Part shown: positions 27,816 to 36,023 of the stretch, piece after piece
Layout of the letters: each line of letters starts with the position of its first letter
Numbering within the stretch: the stretch's first letter is position 1
Assembly (NCBI GenBank): GCA_937871935.1
Contig: CALMQI010000227.1
Coordinates: 1-43,639 of the forward strand
Direction: 5' to 3'
DNA from: an uncultured Burkholderiales bacterium
GTDB lineage: Bacteria; Pseudomonadota; Gammaproteobacteria; Burkholderiales; Burkholderiaceae_C
DNA length: 43,639 nucleotides
The notes under the pieces: generated by a model
Seen by the model: the letters and a program-made list of their open reading frames with translations, nothing else
What the model was told of the DNA's origin: nothing
Databases searched by the model: none
Made by a program: the position numbers and the translations under genes

Positions 27816-28259
27816 TCAGGCCGCCGGGTCGATCAGGGCCAGTCCGCTGGCTGCGTCGTGGCGCCGGCGCAGCCAGCCGGGCGACTCGACCAGCATCACC
27901 TCCAGCGTCGGCCGCACATGCGCCTCGATCAGGTGGCCGCCGCAGGCCGACGCGTCGCGCCGCGCCAGCATCGCGTGTGCATGGACTTTCGGCGCGCCAT
28001 CGGCGTCGAGTGCCACGTCGCCGATCAGCGACACCAACTCGACCTGCTCGTGCACCGCGGTGCGCAGGTAGTCGCGGCGCTCCAGGTCGTAGAAGCCGAG
28101 CACCGCGTCGCTGAACGCGCCGATCGCGGTGAAACGCGCCGCATCGAGCCGCTGCTCGCGCGCGAAGCGGCCCAGGCAGCCCATCGCCTCGTCGCCGGAC
28201 TCCAGCACAAGCACGTAGGTGCGTTCAGGGGCTGCGTTGAGCTGCTTGCTTTTCATCAT
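27816..28259 (-). CDS. PPC/DUF296-domain protein
   Basis: The 147-residue protein is a single PPC (DUF296) domain: RTYVLVLESGDEAMGCL at the start, FTAIGAFSDAVLGFYD in the middle, and the paired HAHAMLARRDASACGGHLIEA motif whose His residues bind zinc in related structures. In plants the domain goes with AT-hook DNA binding; bacterial stand-alone members are trimers of unclear role. I used the first of two adjacent ATG codons (28259); a frame to 28304 adds nothing family-like. It precedes the GH15 gene by 14 bases, so the pair forms one operon. Confidence 0.85.
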   Translation of the reverse strand: MMKSKQLNAAPERTYVLVLESGDEAMGCLGRFAREQRLDAARFTAIGAFSDAVLGFYDLERRDYLRTAVHEQVELVSLIGDVALDADGAPKVHAHAMLARRDASACGGHLIEAHVRPTLEVMLVESPGWLRRRHDAASGLALIDPAA

Positions 28260-28358
28260 GTCTTCGCGCGCACGAAAGACGTTCGCGACGGCCCTGGCCG
28301 GCAATCAGCATGCCGTCAGCTGCGCCATACGCCGTGACCCGTTGTTTTGTTCCGCAGT

Positions 28359-28371
28359 CGAAACTGTTTCG
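28359..28371. promoter_or_regulatory. 13-base palindrome, possible operator
   Basis: CGAAAC, a central T, then GTTTCG: a perfect inverted repeat with A/T-rich arms in otherwise GC-rich DNA. The spacing fits a LacI- or TetR-class operator, but no such regulator gene is nearby. Confidence 0.4.
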
Positions 28372-28384
28372 TTGTCAGGGTGCG

Positions 28385-28415
28385 AGTGCGCTCGATCAAG
28401 CGCACTGTCGCTTGA
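28385..28415. repeat. Two overlapping inverted repeats upstream of the TRAP operon
   Basis: The first pairs 28385-28392 with 28399-28406 (8 perfect pairs, 6-base loop). The second pairs 28396-28402 with 28409-28415 (7 perfect pairs, 6-base loop). Because they share 28396-28406, both hairpins cannot form at once. They may be tandem operators or alternative RNA structures in the leader. Confidence 0.55.
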
Positions 28416-28580
28416 CCGGCGTCCAGCGGTCGACGAGGAGGCATCGCCATCGGCGCGGGTTACCCCCAACGGCAGATCGGGGCCGCGTTGCTATCGTGAC
28501 AGGTACTTCGCAGGCGCTCTGCCCCGCCATGGGCTGGGCGCCTGATTCAGTCACATCACAGGCCCGCAGGAGACAACGCG

Positions 28581-29735
28581 ATGACCGAGAAGACCCTTTC
28601 CACCGTCAGCACGGCAGCGCCGTCGGCACGTCGCCGCTTCCTGGGTTCCGCCGCCTCCGGCGTCGTCGGTGCGGCGGCGATGGCCGCGCCGATGATTGCG
28701 GTGGCCCAGTCGCCGATCGTGCTGAAGATGCAGGGCGCCTGGGGCGCCAAGGACATCTTCAACGAGATGGCCGAAGAGTACGTCAAGCGCGTCAACGAGA
28801 TGGCCGGCGGCCGCGTGCGCATCGACTACCTGGTGGCCGGCGCGGTGGTCAAGCCCTTCGAGGTGATGGACGCCACCAGCAAGGGTGTGCTCGACGCCTG
28901 CCACGGCGTGCCGGTGTACTGGTACGGCAAGAGCAAGGTCGCCTCGCTGTTCGGCTCCGGCCCGATCAACGGCTGCGACGCACCGCAGACGCTGGCCTGG
29001 ATCTACCGTGGCGGCGGCCTGGAGCTCTACAACGAGCTGCTGAAGAAGATCAACCTCGACGTCGTCGGCTACTTCGCGATGCCGATGCCGACGCAGCCGC
29101 TCGGCTGGTTCAAGAAGCCGATCAAGGACGCCAAGGAGCTGCAGGGCCTGAAGTACCGCACGGTGGGTCTCGCGGCCGACCTGTTTCAGGCCATGGGCGC
29201 CAAGGTCACGCAGTTGCCCGGCGGCGAGATCATCCCCGCGCTGGAAAAGGGCGTGATCGACGCCTTCGAGTTCAACAATCCGACCTCCGACATGCGCTTC
29301 GGCGCGCAGGACGTGATCAAGAACTACATGATGGGCAGCTACCACCAGGCGATGGAGTTCTTCGAGATCGCCTTCAACAAGAAGAAGCACGACTCGCTGC
29401 CCAAGGACGTGCAGGCCATCCTGCGCTACGCGGTCGAGGCGGCCTCGTCGTCCAACTGGTGGACGGCGATGGACAACTACTCGAAGGACCTGCAGGAGCT
29501 GCAGGGCAAGCACAAGGTCAACGTGATCCGCACGCCGAAGGGGGTGTTCGTCGAGCAGCTGAAGGCCTGGGACGTGCTGGCCAAGAAGCTGTCGGACGAG
29601 GATCCGTTCTTCAAGAAGGTCATCGACTCGCAGCTGGCCTGGGCCAAGCGCGTGGCCTACTACATGTTCGTCAACGAGGCCGACTACGCCCTCGGCTACG
29701 AACATGTGTTCAAGACCAAGCTGCCGACCGCCTGA
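28581..29735 (+). CDS. dctP: TRAP transporter substrate-binding protein (DctP family)
   Basis: This 384-residue periplasmic binding protein has a twin-arginine signal (RRRFLG at about 17-22, Ala-rich core, cleavage near IAVAQS) and a mature DctP-family domain with FNEMAEEYVKRVNEMAGGRV, MPMPTQPLGWF, LKYRTVGLAADLFQAMGAKV, LPGGEIIPALEKGVIDAFEFNNP and MEFFEIAFN. The GLAADLFQAMG and FEFNNP steps match the TakP-like branch, which binds 2-oxoacids with a metal ion, so a keto- or hydroxy-acid ligand is likely; the amidase in the same cluster would fit an amide-derived acid. It is followed by a terminator before dctQ, so it can be made in excess over the membrane parts. Confidence 0.94.
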   Translation: MTEKTLSTVSTAAPSARRRFLGSAASGVVGAAAMAAPMIAVAQSPIVLKMQGAWGAKDIFNEMAEEYVKRVNEMAGGRVRIDYLVAGAVVKPFEVMDATSKGVLDACHGVPVYWYGKSKVASLFGSGPINGCDAPQTLAWIYRGGGLELYNELLKKINLDVVGYFAMPMPTQPLGWFKKPIKDAKELQGLKYRTVGLAADLFQAMGAKVTQLPGGEIIPALEKGVIDAFEFNNPTSDMRFGAQDVIKNYMMGSYHQAMEFFEIAFNKKKHDSLPKDVQAILRYAVEAASSSNWWTAMDNYSKDLQELQGKHKVNVIRTPKGVFVEQLKAWDVLAKKLSDEDPFFKKVIDSQLAWAKRVAYYMFVNEADYALGYEHVFKTKLPTA

Positions 29736-29761
29736 TCGTCGAGACGGGCGGTAGCCACACC

Positions 29762-29788
29762 GGGGCGGCCTGCGGACCGCCCCTTTTT
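29762..29788 (+). terminator. Intra-operon terminator between dctP and dctQ
   Basis: A GGGGCGG stem, an 8-base loop and CCGCCCC are followed by five T, 26 bases after the dctP stop and 29 before dctQ. It likely ends most transcripts after dctP and lets a fraction continue, giving more binding protein than permease. Confidence 0.75.
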
Positions 29789-29817
29789 GTTCCAACCCAG
29801 GATCCGGACGCCAGGAC

Positions 29818-30417
29818 GTGAACCGACTTATCTACGCCATCGACCAGCTCAGCAAGACCGTCGGCCATGCCTTCGCCTGGTGCATCGTCGTGCTCACGCT
29901 CGGCACCTGCTACGAGGTGGCGATGCGTTATCTGCTCAACGATCCCACCAGCTGGGCCTTCGATCTGAGCTATCTGATGTACGGCGCGGTGTTCTACATG
30001 GCCGGGGCCTACACGCTGTCGCGCGGCGGCCATGTGCGCGCCGACATGTTCTATCGCAAGTGGCGGCCGCGCACGCAGGCGTGGGTCGAGCTCGTGTTGT
30101 ACGTGCTGTTCTTCTTTCCCGGCATCCTGGCGCTGGTGGTGGCCGGCAGCGCCTATGGCCTGGAGTCGCTGCGCCTGCGCGAGGTCAGCGTCAACAGCCC
30201 GGCCGGCGTGCCGATCTGGCCGCTGAAGATGATGATCTGCGTCGGCGGCGGCCTGATCGCGCTGCAGGGCTTCGCCGAGGTGCTGCGCTGCGTCGTCTGC
30301 CTGCGCGTGGGCGACTGGCCACCGCGCCTGCACGACGTGGAGGAACTCGAGACGCAGATCATCCAGCAGCATGCGGGCAAGGTCGAAGAGCCGGTCGTCC
30401 AAGGAGCGGCAAGATGA
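29818..30417 (+). CDS. dctQ: TRAP transporter small permease (DctQ)
   Basis: The 199-residue protein has four membrane helices in the DctQ layout, with LTLGTCYEVAMRYLLNDPTSWAFD near the second helix (the family's RY.f..p..W..e motif), SRGGHVRADMFY in the cytosolic loop and a basic C-terminal tail. It pairs with DctM to form the membrane domain. The GTG start at 29818 is followed by sequence that matches the family N-terminus. Its stop overlaps the dctM ATG by four bases. Confidence 0.9.
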   Translation: MNRLIYAIDQLSKTVGHAFAWCIVVLTLGTCYEVAMRYLLNDPTSWAFDLSYLMYGAVFYMAGAYTLSRGGHVRADMFYRKWRPRTQAWVELVLYVLFFFPGILALVVAGSAYGLESLRLREVSVNSPAGVPIWPLKMMICVGGGLIALQGFAEVLRCVVCLRVGDWPPRLHDVEELETQIIQQHAGKVEEPVVQGAAR

Positions 30418-31760
30418 GCGATCCCGCAGTCGCCCTGGTGATGCTGGGCATCCTGGTCTTCACCATCTGCATCGGCTTTCCGGTTGCGTTCACGCTGATG
30501 GCGCTGGGCGTCGGCTTCGGCTACTACGCCTACTTCCAGGACCACCAGGCCTTCTTCGACAACCGTGTGTTCTATCTGCTGACGCAGAACACCTTCACGG
30601 TGCTCAACAACGACGCGCTGGTGTCGATCCCGCTGTTCCTGCTAATGGGTTATCTCGTCGAGCGCGCCAACATCCTCGACGGCCTGTTCCGGAGCCTGCA
30701 GCTCGCGCTGCGCTTCATTCCGGGCGCGCTGGCCGTGGCCACGCTGGTCACCTGCGCGCTCTTTGCCACCGCCACCGGCATCGTCGGCGCGGTGGTCACG
30801 CTGATGGGCCTGCTGGCGATGCCGCAGATGATGAAGGCGGGCTACGACTCGCGGCTGGCGGCCGGCGTCATCTGCGCGGGCGGTTGCCTGGGCATCCTGA
30901 TCCCGCCGTCGATCATGCTGATCGTCTATGGCGCGATGGCCGGCCTGTCGGTGGTGAAGCTGTATGCCGCCGCGTTCGTGCCCGGCTTCTTCCTGGCCGG
31001 CATGTACATCGTCTATGTGATCGTGCTCGCGATCCTCAAGCCCGAGCGCGCGCCGCCGCTGCCCAAGGACCAGGGCAACGTGCCGTTCGGCGAAGTCGCG
31101 CTGCTGCTGCTGAAATCGTTCTTCCCGCTGGCGCTGCTGATCATGTCGGTGCTGGGTGCCATCATGTTCGGCATCGCCACCCCCACCGAGGCAGCGGCGG
31201 TCGGCGCGCTCGGTGCCGCCATCCTGGCCGCAGGCTACCGCTCGCTCACCTGGCAGGCGCTGCGCGAGTCGGTGTTCCTCACCGCGCGCACCTCGGCCAT
31301 GGTGTGCTGGCTGTTCGTCGGCTCGGCCACCTTCGCATCGATCTTCGCCTACCTGGGCGGCAACCAGATCATCAAGGAGTTCGTGCTCGGGCTGAACCTG
31401 AACGCGGTGACCTTCCTGCTGCTGTCGCAGGTGATCATCTTCCTGCTCGGCTGGCCACTGGAGTGGACCGAGATCATCATCATCTTCGTGCCGATCTTCC
31501 TGCCGATGCTGTCGCACTTCAACATCGACCCCATCCTCTTCGGCGTGCTGATCGCACTGAACCTGCAAACGGCGTTCCTCTCGCCACCGATGGCGATGAG
31601 CGCCTACTATCTCAAGGGCGTCAGTCCACCCTCGGTGCTGCTGACGCAGATCTTCAGCGGGTGCATGCCCTTCGTCTACGTCGTGCTGGTGACGATGCTG
31701 ATCGTCTATGTCTTCCCCGGCATCGCGATGTGGCTGCCCAATGCCCTGTACGGCCGCTGA
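30414..31760 (+). CDS. dctM: TRAP transporter large permease (DctM)
   Basis: The 448-residue protein has about 12 to 13 hydrophobic segments and the DctM signatures: GFPVAFTLMALGVGFG, IPLFLLMGYL, ATATGIVGAVVTLMGLLAMP, GGCLGILIPPSIMLIVYG, GIATPTEAAAVGALGA, and a late LNLQTAFLSPPMAMSAYYLKG. It moves the substrate using a sodium gradient together with DctQ and the DctP binding protein. The ATG (30414) overlaps the dctQ stop. The amidase gene starts three bases after its stop, so transport and hydrolysis are coordinated. Confidence 0.96.
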   Translation: MSDPAVALVMLGILVFTICIGFPVAFTLMALGVGFGYYAYFQDHQAFFDNRVFYLLTQNTFTVLNNDALVSIPLFLLMGYLVERANILDGLFRSLQLALRFIPGALAVATLVTCALFATATGIVGAVVTLMGLLAMPQMMKAGYDSRLAAGVICAGGCLGILIPPSIMLIVYGAMAGLSVVKLYAAAFVPGFFLAGMYIVYVIVLAILKPERAPPLPKDQGNVPFGEVALLLLKSFFPLALLIMSVLGAIMFGIATPTEAAAVGALGAAILAAGYRSLTWQALRESVFLTARTSAMVCWLFVGSATFASIFAYLGGNQIIKEFVLGLNLNAVTFLLLSQVIIFLLGWPLEWTEIIIIFVPIFLPMLSHFNIDPILFGVLIALNLQTAFLSPPMAMSAYYLKGVSPPSVLLTQIFSGCMPFVYVVLVTMLIVYVFPGIAMWLPNALYGR

Positions 31761-31763
31761 ACG

Positions 31764-33095
31764 ATGGATCTATCGCACCCGGAGCGCCTGAGCGCCACCG
31801 ACGCTGCACGCGCGGTGGCCTCGGGCGCACTCAGCGCCGAGCAGCTGGTGCAGGCCTGCCTGGAGCGCATCCGCGAGGTCGAGCCCGCGGTGCAAGCCTG
31901 GCAGTACCTCGACGAGGCGCATGCGCTGGCCCAGGCACGCGCGCGGGATGCCGACCGTGCCGAGGGCCGGCCGATCGGCCCGCTGCACGGCGTGCCGGTT
32001 GGCATCAAGGACATCATCGACACCGCCGACATGCCCACCGAGGACGGCACCGTGCTGCATGCGGGCCGCACGCCGGCGCGCGACGCGGCGGTGGTGGCGC
32101 AGCTGCGTGCCGCCGGCGCGGTGGTGCTCGGCAAGACGGTGACCACCGAGCTGGCCACCTACGCACCGGGCAAGACCCGCAACCCGCACGACGCCACCCG
32201 CTCGCCGGGCGGTTCGTCGTCGGGCTCGGCGGCGGCGGTGGCCGCGGGCATGGTGCCGCTGGCGGTGGGCACGCAGTCCAACGCCTCGGTCATCCGGCCG
32301 GCGGCCTATTGCGGCGTCTATGGCTTCAAGCCGAGCTACGGACTGATCTCGCGCCATGGCGTCCTGAAACTCTCGCCCTCGCTCGACGCGGTGGGTGTGT
32401 TCGCTCGCACGCTCGACGACGTGGCGTTGCTCGCCGAGCAGATCACCGGCTTCGACGAGAACGACCCCGTCACGCGGCCGCATGCGCGGCTGCCCTTCGT
32501 GCAGACACTCGCCGCCGCGCCGCCGCTGCCGCCGAAGCTGGCTTTCGTCAAGACGCCGATGTGGGAGCGCACCGAACCCGGCACGCGCGAGGCGTTCAGC
32601 GAGTTGGTCGAGGCACTCGGCGCATCCTGCGAAGAGGTGGCGCTGCCCGACTCGCTGGCCGAGGCCTGGGAATGGCACCGCACCATCATGGAGGCCGAGA
32701 TGGCGCTGCATCTCGACCTCGAGTACGAGCGCGGCCGCGACAAGCTGTCCGCGCCGCTGCAGCAGCAGCTCGCGCGCGGCCGCGAGATCAGCGCACTGGC
32801 TTACCAGCGCGCGCTGGGGCGATTGCCGCGGCTGCTCGACGGCTTCGACGAGCTGTTCGCCAAGTTCGATGCCCTCGTCGCTCCCGCCACCACCGGTACC
32901 GCACCGCCGCTGGCGAGCACCGGCGACCCGGTCTTCGGCACCTTGTGGACGCTGGCCGGCATGCCCGCCCTCGCGATGCCGCTGATGCACGGCGCCGACG
33001 GCCTGCCGCTCGGCGCCCAGCTGGTCGGCCGCCGCGGCGACGACATGCGGCTGCTGCGCACCGCGCGCTGGCTGCAGATGCAGCTCGACACCTGA
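31764..33095 (+). CDS. Amidase signature family enzyme
   Basis: This 443-residue amidase carries the Ser-cisSer-Lys triad: Lys82 in GIKDIIDT, the cis-Ser152 in SPGGSSSGSAAAVAAG, and the nucleophile Ser175 in SNASVIRPAAYCG. The usual TGGS before the nucleophile is SNAS here. It has no signal peptide and is cytosolic. The gene starts three bases after dctM, so it probably hydrolyses an amide brought in by the TRAP system or made from its substrate. The exact amide cannot be read from the sequence. The ATG at 31764 begins family-like sequence. Confidence 0.92.
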   Translation: MDLSHPERLSATDAARAVASGALSAEQLVQACLERIREVEPAVQAWQYLDEAHALAQARARDADRAEGRPIGPLHGVPVGIKDIIDTADMPTEDGTVLHAGRTPARDAAVVAQLRAAGAVVLGKTVTTELATYAPGKTRNPHDATRSPGGSSSGSAAAVAAGMVPLAVGTQSNASVIRPAAYCGVYGFKPSYGLISRHGVLKLSPSLDAVGVFARTLDDVALLAEQITGFDENDPVTRPHARLPFVQTLAAAPPLPPKLAFVKTPMWERTEPGTREAFSELVEALGASCEEVALPDSLAEAWEWHRTIMEAEMALHLDLEYERGRDKLSAPLQQQLARGREISALAYQRALGRLPRLLDGFDELFAKFDALVAPATTGTAPPLASTGDPVFGTLWTLAGMPALAMPLMHGADGLPLGAQLVGRRGDDMRLLRTARWLQMQLDT

Positions 33096-33120
33096 TACCC
33101 TGGCTCACGGAGAACTGCCC

Positions 33121-33288
33121 ATGGCCTTGAAGATCTTTGCCGGCATCGTGGCCGTCGCGCTGTTTCTGGCCTATCTGCTGCCGCTGGTGCTCAAGCTCAA
33201 GGAGGTATCGCTCGGCGTGGTGATCCTCATTGCGCTGGTGATGGTGCTGGTTGACCTGCGCCAGTCGCTGCGCGCCGCGGACGAGTAA
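33121..33288 (+). CDS. 55-residue membrane protein
   Basis: The frame from ATG 33121 to TAA 33286-33288 codes for 55 residues with two hydrophobic segments (FAGIVAVALFLAYLLPLVL and GVVILIALVMVLVDL) joined by KLKEV, and an acidic end. A GGAGA lies about 8 bases upstream. It follows the amidase stop by 25 bases and may belong to that operon. Short proteins of this build are common in Burkholderiales, but I know of no assigned role. Confidence 0.75.
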   Translation: MALKIFAGIVAVALFLAYLLPLVLKLKEVSLGVVILIALVMVLVDLRQSLRAADE

Positions 33289-33316
33289 CCAGCTTCACCG
33301 TGCCGTGCCCGGGTGG

Positions 33317-33928
33317 CTAGGGCTGACGCACCGCCTCCACCTGCACCAGCAGCCGCACCGTGTCGCTGACGAATGGCAGGCTGTGCGTGATGCCGGCCGC
33401 CGAACGCACGAAACGGCCCTCGAAGTCGCCGCCGCAGACCTCCACACGCAGCAACGGGCTCGTGTAGCAGTTGAAGCGCAGCGCCTTCAGCTCGAGTGCG
33501 TGACTGGTGCCGCGCAACGTGAGCTCCCCGCGCAGCCCGGTCACGCGGCCGGCGTCGTCGAACTCGATCCGGTCGGCCACCAGCCAGGCCTGCGGGTGCG
33601 CCTGCACGGCCAGCATGTCGGGCTCCTTCAGCCGGGCATCGAGAACCGGCACGCCGGTATTCACGCTCGCGGTGTCGATCGTCACCTGCACCCGGCCGCT
33701 GCGTTGCGCCCGATCGAGCGTGGCGTCGCCCTGCAGCGGGCCGAAGCGACCGCGCAGCGTCGAAGTGCCGAAGTGCAGCACCTCGAACGTGACGAAGGTG
33801 TGGGTCGGATCGAACCGGTAGCGCACCGGCTCGGCCTGCGCGGCAGCCGCCGCCGCCAGCGCGACGGCGCCTGCCACCAGCGCCGCAGGCGGCCGTCGCG
33901 CCACAGGCAGGCGTCGCCCGCCGGTCAT
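33317..33928 (-). CDS. YceI family periplasmic protein (first copy)
   Basis: The 203-residue protein has a signal peptide (Ala-rich core, cleavage near AQAEP) and a YceI lipocalin-like beta barrel beginning YRFDPTHTFVTFEVLHFG and containing FGPLQGDATLDRA, VQVTIDTASVNTG and GELTLRGTSHAL. YceI proteins bind isoprenoid lipids such as polyprenyl quinones in the periplasm. The ATG at 33928 overlaps the stop of the second YceI gene (ATGA). It is the last gene of a NUDIX-b561-YceI-YceI series. Two Cys (in RFNCY and EVCGG) could form a disulfide. Confidence 0.92.
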   Translation of the reverse strand: MTGGRRLPVARRPPAALVAGAVALAAAAAAQAEPVRYRFDPTHTFVTFEVLHFGTSTLRGRFGPLQGDATLDRAQRSGRVQVTIDTASVNTGVPVLDARLKEPDMLAVQAHPQAWLVADRIEFDDAGRVTGLRGELTLRGTSHALELKALRFNCYTSPLLRVEVCGGDFEGRFVRSAAGITHSLPFVSDTVRLLVQVEAVRQP

Positions 33929-34500
33929 GGCGCAAGCCCCGTCAGCGCGATGCGAAAGCGCACCTGCACCTCGGCGGCGACCAGGCTCGGGTCGCTCCAT
34001 TCGCCCTCGCCGATGCCGAAGTCGAGCCGGCGCACGGCAAAGCTGCCGCTCGCCGTACCCGCGTCGCCGTTGCGCGCGAGCACGATCGGCACCACGAGGT
34101 CGCGCGTGCGGCCCTTCAGCGTGAGCCGGCCGCTCAGCGCGTAGCGGCCGCCGTCGAGCGCCGTCAGTGCGTTCGACTCGAAGCGCGCATCGCGAAACTG
34201 CGCACTATCGAACCAGACCGCGCGCTGGGCCTCGGCGCCGACCTCGGCCGAGGCGAAGGTGGCGCTGCCGGTGTCGATGCGCAGCGCCACATGGGCGGCT
34301 GCGGGCTGGCGCGGATCGAAGCGGACCTGCGCGTCCCAGCGCTCGAAGCGGCCCTCCACCGGTACGCCCATCATGCGCGTGACGAACATCAGCTCGCTCG
34401 CCTTCGTGTCGACGCGCTGCGCCAGCGCGGCGTCGCCGAACGCCGACGCCAGCAATCCGAGGGCTGCGGCGCGCAAAAGGCCGATGAGCGACGACGACAT
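33925..34500 (-). CDS. YceI family periplasmic protein (second copy)
   Basis: The 191-residue protein has a signal peptide ending near AALAQ and a diverged YceI barrel: VDTKASELMFVTRMMGVPVEGRFE, VALRIDTGSATFASAE, and YALSGRLTLKGRTRDLVVPIVL. It is much less similar to its neighbour than a recent duplicate would be. I prefer ATG 34500, right at the signal peptide; a TTG at 34536 that overlaps the b561 stop would add 12 residues. It sits between cytochrome b561 and the other YceI gene, like yceJ-yceI of enterobacteria. Confidence 0.88.
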   Translation of the reverse strand: MSSSLIGLLRAAALGLLASAFGDAALAQRVDTKASELMFVTRMMGVPVEGRFERWDAQVRFDPRQPAAAHVALRIDTGSATFASAEVGAEAQRAVWFDSAQFRDARFESNALTALDGGRYALSGRLTLKGRTRDLVVPIVLARNGDAGTASGSFAVRRLDFGIGEGEWSDPSLVAAEVQVRFRIALTGLAP

Positions 34501-34532
34501 GTTCGGCAGCGAGGCAGCAGCGGGTGGTCTGT

Positions 34533-35102
34533 TCAACGCCGCACCGCTCGCGTGCGCACACCGATACGCTGCAACAGGCCGTCACGGTCGATCAAGTGAT
34601 GTTTCAGCGCGGCGGCCACATGCAGCGCGATCAGGCCGGCCAGCGCCGACGCGAGCAGCAGGTGCGCGAGCTTCAGCAGCTCGGCCAGCGCCTCGCCGAC
34701 CGGCACCCAGTCGGGCAACGGCAGCACGCCGAACAGCACCACCGGAAAGCCCGCCGCCGAGCTGTAGGCCCAGCCCGCCAGCGGCACGGCGAAGAAGAGC
34801 ACGTAGAGCGCGTGGTGCACCGCATGCGCGGCCGTGCGCTGCCAGGCCGGCATCGCCGCATCGGCGGGCGGCGAATGGGTGAGACGCCAGGCCAGGCGCA
34901 GCGCCGAGAGGGCCAGGATCGTGATGCCGGCCCACTTGTGCCAGTTGTACAGGCGCAGCCGCGTCGGCGAGATCGGCAGATCGTGCATCGCGACGCCGAG
35001 CGCCAGGTTGGCCACGATGGCCGCGGCGAGCAGCCAGTGCAGCGTGATGGCCGTGCGCGTGTAGCGCCCACCCTGCGCTGCCGATGCCGCGCCTGCCGTC
35101 AT
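34533..35102 (-). CDS. Cytochrome b561 (YceJ-like)
   Basis: This 189-residue inner-membrane cytochrome has four helices with paired haem-ligand His: LHWLLAAAIV near the start, NWHKWAG, HAVHHALYVLFF, and a late KLAHLLLASALAGLIALHVAAALKHHLIDRDG. Such proteins move electrons between quinones and periplasmic acceptors. The ATG (35102) overlaps the NUDIX stop by four bases, and the YceI genes follow, which fits a shared quinone-related role. Confidence 0.93.
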   Translation of the reverse strand: MTAGAASAAQGGRYTRTAITLHWLLAAAIVANLALGVAMHDLPISPTRLRLYNWHKWAGITILALSALRLAWRLTHSPPADAAMPAWQRTAAHAVHHALYVLFFAVPLAGWAYSSAAGFPVVLFGVLPLPDWVPVGEALAELLKLAHLLLASALAGLIALHVAAALKHHLIDRDGLLQRIGVRTRAVRR

Positions 35103-35965
35103 GCCGCGCCCTGTTGCCAGCGCGCCCAGTCGGCGGCCAGCGCGGCGTGCAGCGGCGGCGGCAGCAACCGGCGGCGCAGCGCGAAGTCGAGCGTGACGAG
35201 CGCGGCGTCGACCGTCATCGCGTCGCCGGCAGCCAGCGTCAACGCGTCGGCGCAGGCGTGCAGGGTGATCTCGGCCACCTCGTCGTCCTGGTTGGTCGGC
35301 CTCAGCTGCAGCGGCAGCGCGAGGTCGAACACATGGATCCACTCGCGCTGCAGGCCTTCGGGAATGTCGCGCAGCAGCCGCACGATGCCGCCGCGCTGCA
35401 GTGCGCTCATCTGCGCGGGGGCGAGGCCGGCTTCCTCCCAACCCTCGCGCACCACGGCTTCCTGTGGCGACTGGCCGTGCGGCACGCCGCCGCCGATCAG
35501 GTTGTCGAGCTTGCCGGGGTCGGTGGGTTTGTTGGCCGAGCGACGCGCGATCCATAGCGACTGCGGCGCGCCGGCGGCGTCGGCGACATAACCGTTGCAG
35601 TGCGCGCCGAGCGTCAGCGTGCCCCAGAAGCGCGTGGCGGCGCGCTCCATCGACACGCCGAGGGGTTCGCCCGCGGTACTGAACAGCATGAACGGCTCGT
35701 CACGCCAGGCGCGGATCAGGCCGTCGGCGCGCAGCGCGTCGTTCATCGTCGCCAGCGCGTCGGTCCAGGCGTCGGCCGGCGCGATCAGCGCCACCTGTGC
35801 GTCGGTGGCACGCAGCCAGTGCGGCCAGCGTTTCAGCGCGCTGACATGCCTGCGCGCCACCGAGCCCGCCGGCACTGTGGCGTGGCCCGGACGCAGCACC
35901 TCGAACGGCACCCGCGCCGCCTCGTCGTGCAAACGGGCCGCGCGCAAGGCCTGCCACGCGGTCAT
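35099..35965 (-). CDS. NUDIX hydrolase with DUF4743 N-terminal domain
   Basis: The 288-residue protein has a DUF4743-type N-terminal half (for example RHVSALKRWPHWLRATDAQVALIAP) and a C-terminal NUDIX domain with GGGVPHGQSPQEAVVREGWEEAGL-type box (residues about 180-203). The first Glu of the consensus is Gln here, while the catalytic REG.EEAG part is intact. Relatives include Tnr3-like enzymes that remove damaged thiamine diphosphate. It should be cytosolic. The ATG at 35965 starts the family-like sequence; it overlaps the b561 gene by four bases. Confidence 0.85.
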   Translation of the reverse strand: MTAWQALRAARLHDEAARVPFEVLRPGHATVPAGSVARRHVSALKRWPHWLRATDAQVALIAPADAWTDALATMNDALRADGLIRAWRDEPFMLFSTAGEPLGVSMERAATRFWGTLTLGAHCNGYVADAAGAPQSLWIARRSANKPTDPGKLDNLIGGGVPHGQSPQEAVVREGWEEAGLAPAQMSALQRGGIVRLLRDIPEGLQREWIHVFDLALPLQLRPTNQDDEVAEITLHACADALTLAAGDAMTVDAALVTLDFALRRRLLPPPLHAALAADWARWQQGAA

Positions 35966-36023
35966 GCCGAAGAACCCGCGGCTGCGATGTCGACGTGAGC
36001 CGGTCCCATCGCGGCGCTCGGCA

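Larger units (their letters stand above)
28260..28580. other. 321-base leader between PPC gene and dctP
   Basis: I see no gene here. The stretch holds the divergent promoters of the PPC-GH15 pair and the TRAP operon. It has several inverted repeats: CGAAAC-T-GTTTCG (28359-28371), AGTGCGCT-N6-AGCGCACT (28385-28406), and TCAAGCG-N6-CGCTTGA (28396-28415), the last two sharing bases. The dctP ATG has a GGAG 9 bases upstream. I cannot place the promoter boxes with confidence. Confidence 0.5.
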
